Assembly: GCF_014652835.1 (NCBI RefSeq)
Contig: NZ_BMZO01000007.1
Location: 202,975 to 266,974 of the forward strand
DNA: 64,000 nucleotides
From: Limoniibacter endophyticus
Lineage (GTDB): Bacteria; Pseudomonadota; Alphaproteobacteria; Rhizobiales; Rhizobiaceae
Direction of reading: 5' to 3'
Made by a program: the position numbers and the translations under genes. Shown here one piece after another: positions 47,670 through 56,886 of the stretch. The stretch's first letter is position 1. The number at the start of each line of letters is the position of its first letter. Below the pieces are notes generated by a model that was not told the DNA's origin, ran no database searches, and saw only the letters and a list, made by a program, of their open reading frames with translations.

Positions 47670-49283
47670 ATGGAACGCTTCAGCGCAAAGATCGTGATGC
47701 TGCATGGCTATCGCCGCGCGGGTCTGGCACTTATTGCAGGTGCTTTCTTGGCCCTTGCTCAGGCGCCATTCGATTTCTTTTTTGCGGGATTTATCTCTAT
47801 TCCGCTGCTGGTGTGGTTGCTTGATGGCGCGGCGGCAGATCGAAAGGGACGATTCCTTTCGTCCATTCGTCCGGCGTTCTCCGTTGGCTGGTTCTTCGGG
47901 TTCGGATATTTCCTCGCTGGCCTCTGGTGGGTCGCGACAGCCCTCTTGGTCGACGCCGAACAATTTGCCTGGGCTATACCGCTCGCGATAACCGTCCTGC
48001 CTGCCGGCCTCGCGTTATTTTATGCGCTTGCCACTGCATCTGCTCGCATATTCTGGAGTGACGGTTTGGGTCGCGTCTTTGCCCTTGCTGCGTCGTTCGG
48101 AATCTTTGAGTGGCTTCGCGGAACGATATTAACCGGGTTTCCCTGGAATCCCGTCGGATTTGCCGGAATGCCCACGCCGATCTTGATGCAATCGGTTCAT
48201 GCCGTGGGCTCCGCAAGCATGAATATCTTGGTTGTGCTGCTATTCGCTGTGCCAGCGCTCTTGAGCACACGCCGTCATCTTATGCCCGGAGCGGCAGGAG
48301 GTTTCCTCTTGCTAGCCATGCATCTCGGCTACGGATATTGGCATATGCAGCAACCCGTAGATGATGCAGATAAGAAGCCTTTGAACGTTCGCGTCGTGCA
48401 GCCAGCCATAGATCAGTCGGAAAAATGGGACGGAGCGGTTCGGGATCGCATTTTTTCCACGCTGTTGGACTTGTCGAGGCAGCCAAACACGGAAAGTCGC
48501 GCGCCTTCGGAACTCATAGTATGGCCTGAAACCTCCATCCCCTTTCTTTTGACTGATCGCCCGGATGCATTGGTTCAAATTGCCGACATGCTCAAGGCCG
48601 GGCAGATGCTGATCGCCGGTGCGGTGCGCGAGGAGCAGGATCCTTCGGTGGCAAACGGTGTCGTCTATTACAATTCAATGATTGCAATCGATGACGCGGG
48701 CGTTATTGCGGACGCTGTCGACAAGGTCCATCTCGTGCCATTTGGCGAATATATGCCATTCGAGGAACAGCTTGCCCGGTGGGGAATTACGAAAATCGTT
48801 CCCCTGCCCGCGAGCTTCAGGCCCGGAACACAATCATCCCTCTCGATTCTTGATGGGATAATTGCGAGCGGCTTCATTTGCTATGAGATCATTTTTCCTG
48901 GCGAGGTCGGACGATCGGCAGACGGGGCAGGATTGATAATCAATATTACCAATGACGCCTGGTTCGGCACGACGCCGGGGCCATATCAACATTTTCGTCA
49001 GGCACAAATACGCGCGGTTGAAACAGGCTTGAGCGTCATTCGGGCTGCAAATAGCGGTATTTCCGGCTTGATCGACCCTCGCGGGCATGTCGTGGGCGCG
49101 CTGTCCCTGAACTCAAAAGGTTTCGTGGACGTGACTGCGATGACACGTCCAGGACACAAAATTCCCGCCGCTCAACACAACCTTATCTTCCTGAGCCTTC
49201 TGATCACCCTTGGTCTCTTTTCTTTTGGTCTTTCTGGTGTCTATCGCAGGAAAATTTCGCTGAATATTAGGCATAGCAATTAA
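47670..49283 (+). CDS. lnt: Apolipoprotein N-acyltransferase
   Basis: Lnt adds the third acyl chain to bacterial lipoproteins at the periplasmic face of the inner membrane. The 537-residue protein has about six membrane segments in the first 200 residues and a nitrilase-like domain (about 230-500). The catalytic triad is glutamate 287 (VWPETSIPF), lysine 352 (DKVHLVPFGEYMPF) and cysteine 404 (GFICYEIIFPG). A last membrane helix lies near the C-terminus. The ATG at 47670 follows AAGG. A longer in-frame start at 47535 would add 45 atypical residues, so I reject it. Confidence 0.94.
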   Translation: MERFSAKIVMLHGYRRAGLALIAGAFLALAQAPFDFFFAGFISIPLLVWLLDGAAADRKGRFLSSIRPAFSVGWFFGFGYFLAGLWWVATALLVDAEQFAWAIPLAITVLPAGLALFYALATASARIFWSDGLGRVFALAASFGIFEWLRGTILTGFPWNPVGFAGMPTPILMQSVHAVGSASMNILVVLLFAVPALLSTRRHLMPGAAGGFLLLAMHLGYGYWHMQQPVDDADKKPLNVRVVQPAIDQSEKWDGAVRDRIFSTLLDLSRQPNTESRAPSELIVWPETSIPFLLTDRPDALVQIADMLKAGQMLIAGAVREEQDPSVANGVVYYNSMIAIDDAGVIADAVDKVHLVPFGEYMPFEEQLARWGITKIVPLPASFRPGTQSSLSILDGIIASGFICYEIIFPGEVGRSADGAGLIINITNDAWFGTTPGPYQHFRQAQIRAVETGLSVIRAANSGISGLIDPRGHVVGALSLNSKGFVDVTAMTRPGHKIPAAQHNLIFLSLLITLGLFSFGLSGVYRRKISLNIRHSN

Positions 49284-49383
49284 ACCGCTGATTGTTTCGA
49301 TTTACCGATGGCAAATGAAATTCTATGATGGCTCTGTAGGGGCATCGAACAATTGATCAAGCCGGGCAACGGCGAGGGAACCC

Positions 49384-49803
49384 ATGGCGCTGAACAAGAA
49401 AAAACCCAATCCGATCGATGTGCACGTCGGTAGCCGCGTGCGATTGCGTCGAAACGTACTAGGAATGAGCCAGGAGAAGCTGGGGGAAAGCCTTGGCATC
49501 ACATTCCAGCAGGTGCAAAAATATGAAAAAGGCACAAACCGCGTAGGGGCAAGCCGCCTTCAAGCGATTGCTTCGATTTTGAGTGTGCCGGTATCATTTT
49601 TCTTTGAAGATGCGCCGGGCTCGGAAAATGAACGGATTGAAGGTTTTGCCGAGGAAAATTCGGCATCCTACGTCGTAGGTTTTCTCAATACGACGGAAGG
49701 TTTGCAACTGAGTCGCGCCTTTGTAAAAATCCCGGATCCCAAAGTTCGACGCAAGATTATTGATCTAGTCAAGGCAATGGCAGCCGAAGACACTCCGGAG
49801 TAA
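49384..49803 (+). CDS. XRE family helix-turn-helix regulator, conserved in rhizobia
   Basis: The 139-residue protein has an N-terminal Cro/CI helix-turn-helix (about residues 12-70), containing MSQEKLGESLGITFQQVQKYEKGTNRVG. The C-terminal half is acidic and then basic, ending in a segment, PKVRRKIIDLVKAMA. Homologues sit between lnt and metK in Sinorhizobium and relatives, so it is part of the conserved core. Here metK does not follow. The regulated genes are unknown. Confidence 0.88.
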   Translation: MALNKKKPNPIDVHVGSRVRLRRNVLGMSQEKLGESLGITFQQVQKYEKGTNRVGASRLQAIASILSVPVSFFFEDAPGSENERIEGFAEENSASYVVGFLNTTEGLQLSRAFVKIPDPKVRRKIIDLVKAMAAEDTPE

Positions 49804-49937
49804 ACGGAGCCTCCTTTTGAGGCGACACAACGGGGCAGGGGTTCGTGAGGATCTGCTGCCCTGTGTTATTTTGGTTCAGGCCGCTACGGCTTGTCGGAAG
49901 TCTTGATCTTTCGAATAGATGAAGGGCAAAGCCGGGC

Positions 49938-51467
49938 ATGGCGGCACATGCGATAGAGCTAGTAGGTATCTCGAAGCGGTTTGGCACTGTCCAGGCAAAC
50001 AGGAATATCAACCTGCAAATTGCCAAGGGGACAATCCATGGAATTATTGGTGAGAACGGCGCGGGTAAATCAACCCTGATGTCGATTCTCTACGGCTTCT
50101 ATCAGGCAGATGAAGGCCGGATTCTTGTTGACGGAAAGGAACGAATTCTCTCTTCCTCCAATGAGGCGATCGCCGTTGGTATCGGCATGGTGCATCAGCA
50201 TTTCATGCTCGTGCAGAATTTCACGGTACTTGAAAATATTATTCTTGGCGCGGAAGAAGGCCAGTTTCTAGGTGCTTCGACCCGTAAAGCCCGCCGCGAA
50301 CTTCAGCGCCTGAGGGCTGACTATGGCCTCGACGTCGATCCTGTCGCTCTGATTGAGGACCTGTCGGTGGGCCTCCAGCAACGCGTCGAAATCTTGAAGG
50401 CTCTCTACAGGCAAGCGAATATTCTCATTCTTGACGAACCAACGGGCGTTTTGACACCAGCGGAAGCGGACCACCTGTTTCGCATCCTCAGGCAGCTCCG
50501 GGACGAAGGGAAGACCATTATCCTGATAACGCACAAGCTGCGGGAGATCATGGCTGTTACCGATAATGTCTCGGTAATGCGGCAAGGAGAAGTGGTTGCC
50601 ACGCGTAAAACGTCGGAAACAACGATTGAGGAACTGGCCGAGCTGATGGTTGGGCGGCGCGTGCTTATGCAGGTCGAAAAGCAACCCTCCAAACCTGGCA
50701 AGGTCGTCCTTTCAATTCGTAACCTCACCGTGACCGATTCACGTGGGATTGATGTCGTGCGAGATGTGTCGCTCGATTTGCGAGCTGGAGAAATCGTTGG
50801 CATTGCCGGGGTTGCAGGCAATGGCCAGTCGCAGTTGATGGAAGCAATTTCCGGTCTGCGTCTGGCGTCAAATGGTGAAATGCGTCTCCATGGGGAGGAT
50901 ATCGCGATCACAAGAGAAAGCGACCCGGCCTTGATGCGCAGGCGCCGCCTCGCCCACGTGCCGGAAGATCGTCATTACACTGGATTGGTGCTGGCTTTTG
51001 AGGAGAGCGAGAACGCAATTCTCGGCTACCATGACGATCCCGCCTATCTGAACGGGCCGTTTCTCAATGTGAACGCGATCCGTGAGGATGCACGTCGCAA
51101 GATCGCCGATTATGACATTCGTCCCGCCGATCCTCGTCTGCGCACTGCGAATTTCTCCGGCGGCAATCAGCAGAAGATCGTGCTCGCCAGAGAGATGGAA
51201 CGAGATCCTGATGTCTTGGTGGTGGGACAACCGACACGCGGCGTCGACGTAGGGGCCATAGAGTTCATCCATCGCCGTTTGATCGAGATGCGCGACAAGG
51301 GAAAGGCCATCCTTCTCGTGTCGGTTGAGCTCGATGAGATACGTTCACTGGCGGATCGTATCCTGGTCATGTTTGACGGGCGGATTGTCGGCGCGCGGGA
51401 CAGTTCGGTCAGTGAAGCAGATCTCGGACTTATGATGGCAGGCATCAACAAACAGGAAGCGGCGTGA
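49938..51467 (+). CDS. Nucleoside ABC transporter ATP-binding protein
   Basis: The 509-residue protein holds two ABC cassettes in one chain, as in the sugar and nucleoside importers of the BMP-dependent class. The first has Walker A GENGAGKST, signature LSVGLQQRVEILKAL, and Walker B ILILDEPTGVL. The second has the altered loop GVAGNGQSQL and the signature FSGGNQQKIVLARE. A degenerate second Walker A is normal in this class. It overlaps the first permease by four bases. The substrate is inferred to be nucleosides from the salvage genes cdd, punA and deoA downstream. Confidence 0.9.
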   Translation: MAAHAIELVGISKRFGTVQANRNINLQIAKGTIHGIIGENGAGKSTLMSILYGFYQADEGRILVDGKERILSSSNEAIAVGIGMVHQHFMLVQNFTVLENIILGAEEGQFLGASTRKARRELQRLRADYGLDVDPVALIEDLSVGLQQRVEILKALYRQANILILDEPTGVLTPAEADHLFRILRQLRDEGKTIILITHKLREIMAVTDNVSVMRQGEVVATRKTSETTIEELAELMVGRRVLMQVEKQPSKPGKVVLSIRNLTVTDSRGIDVVRDVSLDLRAGEIVGIAGVAGNGQSQLMEAISGLRLASNGEMRLHGEDIAITRESDPALMRRRRLAHVPEDRHYTGLVLAFEESENAILGYHDDPAYLNGPFLNVNAIREDARRKIADYDIRPADPRLRTANFSGGNQQKIVLAREMERDPDVLVVGQPTRGVDVGAIEFIHRRLIEMRDKGKAILLVSVELDEIRSLADRILVMFDGRIVGARDSSVSEADLGLMMAGINKQEAA

Positions 51468-52600
51468 TGAGTGTGCCTTTCGTCAAGCTACCCCGATGGG
51501 TGGATTTCGGCCTCCTGCCGCTGGTCAACGTCCTCGTTGCCTTCCTTGTTGCGGGTCTGGTTGTGCTCGCTGTTGGAGAAAACCCGCTCTCTGCCGCGGC
51601 CATTCTTGTTGAAGGGGCATTCGGCCGGGCTTCGAATATCGCCTACACGCTTTTCTATGCTACAAGTTTCATCTTCACCGGGCTGGCTGTTGCGGTGGCT
51701 TTTCATGGCGGGTTGTTCAATATAGGCGGGGAGGGGCAGGCCTATATTGGTGGGCTTGGTGCTGGTCTGGTCGCTCTCGCTCTGGATCGATACGCACCCT
51801 GGTATGTTACTTTCCCCATAGCCATAGGCGGTGCTGCACTCTTCGGTGCAGGCTGGGCCTTAATCCCGGCGCTTCTGCAGGCCAGGCGTGGCTCGCATAT
51901 TGTCATCACCACAATCATGTTCAATTTTATTGCCGCGAGCCTGATGGTCTATCTGCTTGTCGATATCCTCAAGCCACTGTCGAGCATGGCGCCGGAGTCG
52001 AGAACTTTCGCAGATGGTGCGCATTTGCCGAGCCTTGCCTGGTTGTTTGAGCTTTTCGGGTGGCGTATTCGCTCTGCTCCCCTCAACATTTCGTTCCTGC
52101 TTGCTCTGCTCATGGCGTTCCTCGTCTGGGTGCTTATCTGGCGTAGCAAGCTTGGCTACGAGATTCGTACAATGGGTCACAGCCCCAAAGCCGCCAATTA
52201 TGCGGGCATGCGTCAAACGCGTATCATCGTGCTGACCATGATGATTTCGGGTGGTTTGGCTGGAATGATGTCTCTCAATCCGGTTCTCGGCGATCAGCAT
52301 CGGTTAATTCTGGATTTCGTAGGCGGAGCAGGTTTCGTTGGAATAGCGGTAGCGTTGATGGGACGGTCTCATCCTGTGGGCATCGTCCTAGCAGCAGTGC
52401 TTTTTGGCATGCTCTACCAAGGTGGAGCGGAGTTGTCCTTCGAAATGCCGACCATATCGCGTGACATGATTGTCATTATTCAGGGGCTGGTCATCCTGTT
52501 TGCCGGCGCATTGGAGCACATGTTCCGACCGACCATCCAGCGGCTTTTCGCGACCATGACACAATCTCGATCCGTCGCGACTGCGGGGAAGGAGAACTGA
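51464..52600 (+). CDS. Nucleoside ABC transporter permease 1
   Basis: The 378-residue inner-membrane protein has about nine or ten hydrophobic helices. It matches the branched-chain/ribose-type permease family seen in nucleoside importers of the NupP kind. Marker segments are FNIGGEGQAYIGGLGAG, the cytoplasmic loop GYEIRTMGHSPKAANYAGM, and GAGFVGIAVALMGRSHPVGI. It overlaps the ATPase gene by four bases and ends one base before the second permease. Confidence 0.9.
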   Translation: MMSVPFVKLPRWVDFGLLPLVNVLVAFLVAGLVVLAVGENPLSAAAILVEGAFGRASNIAYTLFYATSFIFTGLAVAVAFHGGLFNIGGEGQAYIGGLGAGLVALALDRYAPWYVTFPIAIGGAALFGAGWALIPALLQARRGSHIVITTIMFNFIAASLMVYLLVDILKPLSSMAPESRTFADGAHLPSLAWLFELFGWRIRSAPLNISFLLALLMAFLVWVLIWRSKLGYEIRTMGHSPKAANYAGMRQTRIIVLTMMISGGLAGMMSLNPVLGDQHRLILDFVGGAGFVGIAVALMGRSHPVGIVLAAVLFGMLYQGGAELSFEMPTISRDMIVIIQGLVILFAGALEHMFRPTIQRLFATMTQSRSVATAGKEN

Positions 52601-52601
52601 G

Positions 52602-53573
52602 ATGGATCATGTTTCAGTCATCGTTCAGTTGGCCGATTCCACGCTCCGGGTTTCGGTGCCCTTGCTTCTCGCATGTCTCGCCGGACTTTATTCGGAGCGG
52701 GCTGGTGTTTTCGACATCGGATTGGAAGGAAAAATGCTTGCGGGGGCCTTTGCCGGCGCCGCTACTGCCGCCATGGCGGGATCGGCTTGGATCGGGCTTG
52801 GAGCTGCTATCCTAACCTCCGTCCTCCTGGCCCTGGTTCATGGCTTCGCATCTGTAACCCACCGCGGCAACCAGATCGTTTCTGGCATGGCCATCAATTT
52901 CGTAGCGGCAGGAACGACGATGATCGTCGGCCAGGCCCTTTTTGCTCAAGGTGGACGGACGCCTTCACTCGATGCAACGGAGCGCTTCAATTCCATTACC
53001 CTCTGGGGCGCAACTGAACTGCGCGATGTACCAGTGGTTGGCTTGATCTACTCTGAACTTATCTCTGGTCACTCGATCATCGCATATTTTGCCTTTGCGA
53101 TGGTTCCCTTCACATGGTGGGTTCTCTTCCGGACGCGCTTTGGTCTTCGGCTGCGAGCAGTAGGAGAAAATCCGGCTTCGGTCGATACGGCTGGCGTCTC
53201 CGTCGCTTTTCTACGTTATCGTGCCGTCGTCATCACAGGCATTCTTACGGGCATTGCGGGAGCCTATCTGGCCATGGTCCAGAATGCGGGCTTCGTGAAG
53301 GACATGACCGCCGGCAAGGGCTATATTGCCTTGGCGGCGCTTATCTTCGCGAAATGGCGTCCTGTTGGTGCGCTGTGGGCTTGCCTGCTCTTCGGCTTTC
53401 TTGATGCTTTTGCCATTCGTTATCAGGGAACGCCCTTGCCGATCGTTGGTCGTGTGCCAGTTCAGTTCATGCAAGCGCTTCCCTTCATTCTGACGGTTAT
53501 TTTGCTTGCCGGCTTCGTTGGTCGTGCGATCCCGCCGCGCGCCGGCGGAGTGCCCTACGTGAAGGAACGCTGA
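52602..53573 (+). CDS. Nucleoside ABC transporter permease 2
   Basis: The 323-residue permease is the partner of the previous one (NupQ-like). It has the family block LYSERAGVFDIGLEGKMLAGAFAGA and the cytoplasmic loop LRLRAVGENPASVDTAG. GKGYIALAALIFAKWRPVGAL follows. About nine helices are expected. It ends two bases before cdd, so uptake and deamination are co-transcribed. No substrate-binding lipoprotein gene lies in the cluster. Confidence 0.9.
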   Translation: MDHVSVIVQLADSTLRVSVPLLLACLAGLYSERAGVFDIGLEGKMLAGAFAGAATAAMAGSAWIGLGAAILTSVLLALVHGFASVTHRGNQIVSGMAINFVAAGTTMIVGQALFAQGGRTPSLDATERFNSITLWGATELRDVPVVGLIYSELISGHSIIAYFAFAMVPFTWWVLFRTRFGLRLRAVGENPASVDTAGVSVAFLRYRAVVITGILTGIAGAYLAMVQNAGFVKDMTAGKGYIALAALIFAKWRPVGALWACLLFGFLDAFAIRYQGTPLPIVGRVPVQFMQALPFILTVILLAGFVGRAIPPRAGGVPYVKER

Positions 53574-53574
53574 C

Positions 53575-53976
53575 ATGTCAGTGCTGTTGAACGAGCTTTT
53601 CCATGCTGCCCGCGCTGCAATGAAGAAAACACACAGTCCGTACTCACACTTTCCCGTCGGCGCGGCCTTGCTGACCGAAAAGGGACAAGTTTTCACGGGT
53701 GCGAATATTGAGGTCGTGTCCTTCCCAGAGGGCTGGTGTGCAGAGACGACGGCCCTCTCGCACTATGTCATGGGCGACGGGGGCAAGATAACGGATATTG
53801 TCGTGGTTGCCGAGAGAATGGACAAGATCACGCCATGCGGCGGATGCCGTCAGCGCTTGGCCGAGTTCGCGGGTCCGCAGGCGCGCCTGCACCTATGTGA
53901 TCAAACAGGGATCGTTGAAACCGTTCCGCTGGGGGCAATTTTTCCACGCGGATTCTCTACTGAGGAAATCGGATGA
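53575..53976 (+). CDS. cdd: Cytidine deaminase
   Basis: The 133-residue enzyme deaminates cytidine and deoxycytidine to uridine and deoxyuridine. The zinc and proton-shuttle motif is CAETTA, and the second zinc motif is PCGGC. The N-terminal PYSHFPVGAALLTE and GANIEVVSFP substrate segments are present. It follows the second permease by one base and overlaps punA by four bases. Confidence 0.94.
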   Translation: MSVLLNELFHAARAAMKKTHSPYSHFPVGAALLTEKGQVFTGANIEVVSFPEGWCAETTALSHYVMGDGGKITDIVVVAERMDKITPCGGCRQRLAEFAGPQARLHLCDQTGIVETVPLGAIFPRGFSTEEIG

Positions 53977-54776
53977 AGGCCGCAAGGGTGATAACGGAGA
54001 AACTAGGTTCGCTGAGGGTACGGACGGCCCTGGTTCTGGGATCGGGACTTGGAGAACTGGTTCACGCGGTCGACGGTGCAGTACGCATTCCGTACCGTGA
54101 AATTCCGGGATTTCCTGAGGGAGGCGTTTCTGGGCATAGCGGAGAACTGGTCGCAGGGATGCTCTACGGCGTTCCGGTTCTGATACTTTCGGGGCGCGTA
54201 CATTATTATGAACGAGGGGATGCTGACGCTATGCGCCCTGTTCTGGAAGCTTTGCGTCAGGTCGGTATCGAGCGCCTCATCCTGACAAATGCCGCAGGAT
54301 CCCTTCGCTCCAATGTAAGTCCAGCTTCAGTTATGCTCATCGAGGATCATATCAACTGGTCGGGCCTCAATCCTCTTATTGGCGAGTCCAGCGACGCTCG
54401 TTTCGTATCGATGACCGAGGCCTACGATGCCAAGCTTCGTTCCGTCCTCGATCAAGCCGCGAATGAGATCGGCGTCCCACTGGCCAAGGGTGTTTATATG
54501 TGGTTTTCGGGGCCCTCCTTCGAAACGCCAGCCGAAATTCGCATGGCCCAAATGTTAGGTGCAGACGCCGTGGGCATGTCGACCGTACCGGAAGTCATTC
54601 TTGCGCGCTTTTTCGGTATGCGCGTTGCCGCCTGTTCGGTGATTACCAACCTTGGAGCCGGCATGACCGGCGCGGAGCTTTCGCATCAAGAGACGAAAGA
54701 TGTTGCCCCGCTCGGTGGAAAACGTCTCTCGATGATTATAAAAAAAGCGTTCGAAATAGGCTTTGATCAGGCATGA
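53973..54776 (+). CDS. punA: Purine nucleoside phosphorylase
   Basis: The 267-residue trimeric-type phosphorylase splits inosine and guanosine with phosphate. It has the phosphate loop LVLGSGLGELV, GHSGELVAGML, the base-pocket segment TNAAGSL, and MSTVPEVILARFFGM. The gene symbol could also be deoD, but the sequence is of the low-mass PunA type. Together with add, encoded on the other strand, it converts adenosine via inosine to hypoxanthine. Its stop codon overlaps a parS-like site. Confidence 0.93.
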   Translation: MKAARVITEKLGSLRVRTALVLGSGLGELVHAVDGAVRIPYREIPGFPEGGVSGHSGELVAGMLYGVPVLILSGRVHYYERGDADAMRPVLEALRQVGIERLILTNAAGSLRSNVSPASVMLIEDHINWSGLNPLIGESSDARFVSMTEAYDAKLRSVLDQAANEIGVPLAKGVYMWFSGPSFETPAEIRMAQMLGADAVGMSTVPEVILARFFGMRVAACSVITNLGAGMTGAELSHQETKDVAPLGGKRLSMIIKKAFEIGFDQA

Positions 54777-54789
54777 TTCACGTGAAGCA
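54774..54789. promoter_or_regulatory. Second parS-like site
   Basis: TGATTCACGTGAAGCA differs from the parS consensus TGTTTCACGTGAAACA at two positions. It has the same third-base A as the site at 3304. It lies at the punA stop, in the 57-base gap before deoA. Weaker sites away from the main cluster are common in alphaproteobacteria. The chance of an accidental match is higher here than for the first site. Confidence 0.5.
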
Positions 54790-54833
54790 AACAACTAGCC
54801 GACACAGTTAGCTGCCTCGGAGGAGCGTCGATC

Positions 54834-56153
54834 ATGGCTTTGCCGCAAGAAATCATTCGCCGCAAACGTGATCGACATAGTCTCAGTCGAGATGAACTTT
54901 ATGAATTCGCCTGTTCTATGGGGCGAGGTGAGCTTTCGGAAGGGCAAATTGCCGCCTTTGCGATGGCTGTTTTCCTGAACGGGATGAGCACGGCAGAAAC
55001 AGCGGCGCTTACTCTCGCTATGCGTGATTCCGGACGTGTCCTTGACTGGTCGCACCTGCCGGGACCGGTCGCAGACAAGCATTCCACGGGCGGGGTGGGA
55101 GATAATATTTCCCTCATCCTTGCCCCGGTGCTTGTTGCCTGCGGGGTTCACGTGCCGATGATTTCCGGCCGAGGACTCGGTCATACCGGTGGGACGTTGG
55201 ACAAGCTAGAATCCATTCCCAACCTCTCTACGGACATTGATACCCTTCGGTTTATGCGGATCGTTGAGGATGTTGGTTGTGCGATCATTGCTCAAAGCAA
55301 TGAGCTTGCACCCGCCGATCGCGCGTTCTACTCGGTGCGAGATATAACGGCGACCGTAGAATCCATTCCCTTGATCACGGCGTCGATCCTTTCGAAGAAA
55401 CTGGCAGCGGGACTCCGCTTTCTGACGCTCGATGTCAAATATGGGAATGGCGCGTTCATGCAGCGTCAGCGCGACGCCGTTCAACTTGCGAAGAGCCTTA
55501 TAAGAACGGCAGCAGAGACTGGACTTGTGGCAACTGCCCTCGTGACGGATATGAACCAGCCACTCGCGAGCAGTGTCGGCAACGCATTGGAGGTTTCAGC
55601 TGCTATCGATGTGCTCACCAACCGCAGATCCGAGAAGCGGTTACGTGAGGCCGTCATAGCGCTCGCTGCGGAAACGCTGGTTTCCGTGGGAAGTGAGCAA
55701 TCGAATGCTGATGCGTCTGCAACAGCAGCTCAGGTCCTTATAGATGGACGCGCGGCGGAAATTTTTGCCCGTATGGTCGTCGCTCAGGGTGGTCCGGCCG
55801 ATCTCATCGATCGAGCGGGGGACCATCTCGCGTCTGCTCCGGTCACGCACGTCGTTGAAAGTCAGAAAGCCGGCTTTCTTTCATGGATTGATACCCGCGC
55901 GCTGGGCCTTGAACTCGTCGAACTTGGAGGCGGCCGTACCAAGGCAGGCGAGCCGATAGATCACAGCGTGGGATTTAGCGACATCGTTCCTTCCGGAACG
56001 CGCGTCGAACATGGCATGCCGCTTTTTCGCATTCATGCCAGAACAAAGGAGGCGTGTCTGAGAAGTCAGTCGCGCCTTTCATCGGCATATGCGTATTTGG
56101 ACAGGCGCCAGATTTGCTCTGCCCTGATCGGCAGGCGCTTGACGGCAGAATGA
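54834..56153 (+). CDS. deoA: Thymidine phosphorylase
   Basis: DeoA splits thymidine (and deoxyuridine) to the base and deoxyribose 1-phosphate. The 439-residue protein has the family signature KHSTGGVGDNISLILAPVLVACG (lysine 82) and GRGLGHTGGTLDKLES. It also has the KKLAAGLRFLTLDVKYGNGAFM segment and a C-terminal domain. It is the last plus-strand gene of the salvage block, 57 bases after punA, and converges on upp with 24 bases between stops. Confidence 0.94.
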   Translation: MALPQEIIRRKRDRHSLSRDELYEFACSMGRGELSEGQIAAFAMAVFLNGMSTAETAALTLAMRDSGRVLDWSHLPGPVADKHSTGGVGDNISLILAPVLVACGVHVPMISGRGLGHTGGTLDKLESIPNLSTDIDTLRFMRIVEDVGCAIIAQSNELAPADRAFYSVRDITATVESIPLITASILSKKLAAGLRFLTLDVKYGNGAFMQRQRDAVQLAKSLIRTAAETGLVATALVTDMNQPLASSVGNALEVSAAIDVLTNRRSEKRLREAVIALAAETLVSVGSEQSNADASATAAQVLIDGRAAEIFARMVVAQGGPADLIDRAGDHLASAPVTHVVESQKAGFLSWIDTRALGLELVELGGGRTKAGEPIDHSVGFSDIVPSGTRVEHGMPLFRIHARTKEACLRSQSRLSSAYAYLDRRQICSALIGRRLTAE

Positions 56154-56177
56154 AAGCTGCCGCCCTCGCTTCAAGAC

Positions 56178-56807
56178 TTATTTAGTGCCATAGATCCGAT
56201 CCCCGGCATCGCCAATTCCGGGAACGATATAGCCTTTTTCATTAAGCTGACGATCGATGGAAGCCGTGTAGATCTCGACATCTGGATGCGCCCGGCGCAG
56301 GTTGGAGATACCTTCGGGAGCGGCAAGCAGGCAAAGGAAGCGCAGATTAGTTGCACCCCGATCCTTCAGCATCTGAATGGCCGCGATAGCGGAATTGGCC
56401 GTCGCCAGCATCGGGTCAACGACGATCACCAGCCGATTTTCCAGGTCGCTCGGGGCCTTGAAGAAATATTCGACTGCCTGGAGCGTCTCATGGTCGCGAT
56501 AAAGGCCAACATGGGCAACGCGTGCTGCCGGTACGAGATCGAGAAGTCCTTCCACAAGGCCATTGCCTGCCCGCAGGACCGACGCGAAGACAAGCTTCTT
56601 GCCTTCGATGGTAGGTGCCTGCATCTTTTCGAGCGGCGTCTCGATTTCCTTCGTTGTTAGCTCCAGATCGCGCGTGACCTCGTAGCCCAGCAGCAGGGAA
56701 ATCTCCTTAAGCAAGCGCCTGAAACTCGCTGTCGAGAGGTTCTTGTCCCGCATGATGCTGAGCTTGTGTTGAACCAGTGGATGATCGACGACGTTGACGC
56801 CCTGCAT
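56178..56807 (-). CDS. upp: Uracil phosphoribosyltransferase
   Basis: Upp converts uracil and PRPP to UMP. The 209-residue enzyme has the PRPP-binding [17 protein letters not shown] loop and the uracil-pocket [18 protein letters not shown]-terminus. It also has the [12 protein letters not shown] block. The ATG at 56807 is chosen for its GGAG site 6 bases upstream. An earlier start at 56822 adds five residues. It is downstream of add on the same strand, after a 79-base gap. Confidence 0.95.
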   Translation of the reverse strand: MQGVNVVDHPLVQHKLSIMRDKNLSTASFRRLLKEISLLLGYEVTRDLELTTKEIETPLEKMQAPTIEGKKLVFASVLRAGNGLVEGLLDLVPAARVAHVGLYRDHETLQAVEYFFKAPSDLENRLVIVVDPMLATANSAIAAIQMLKDRGATNLRFLCLLAAPEGISNLRRAHPDVEIYTASIDRQLNEKGYIVPGIGDAGDRIYGTK

Positions 56808-56886
56808 GCTCTTCTCCTGCAAACTTTATCTCTTCTTAAAGCAAGACCGAAGGCAAGAAAACGCCAAGCCGTCGCGCAATGCACCG

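Noticed and set aside
49809..49823. GCCTC-CTTTT-GAGGC hairpin after the XRE gene as a terminator
   Set aside because: The stem is only five pairs with no U-tract, so I did not list it as a terminator.
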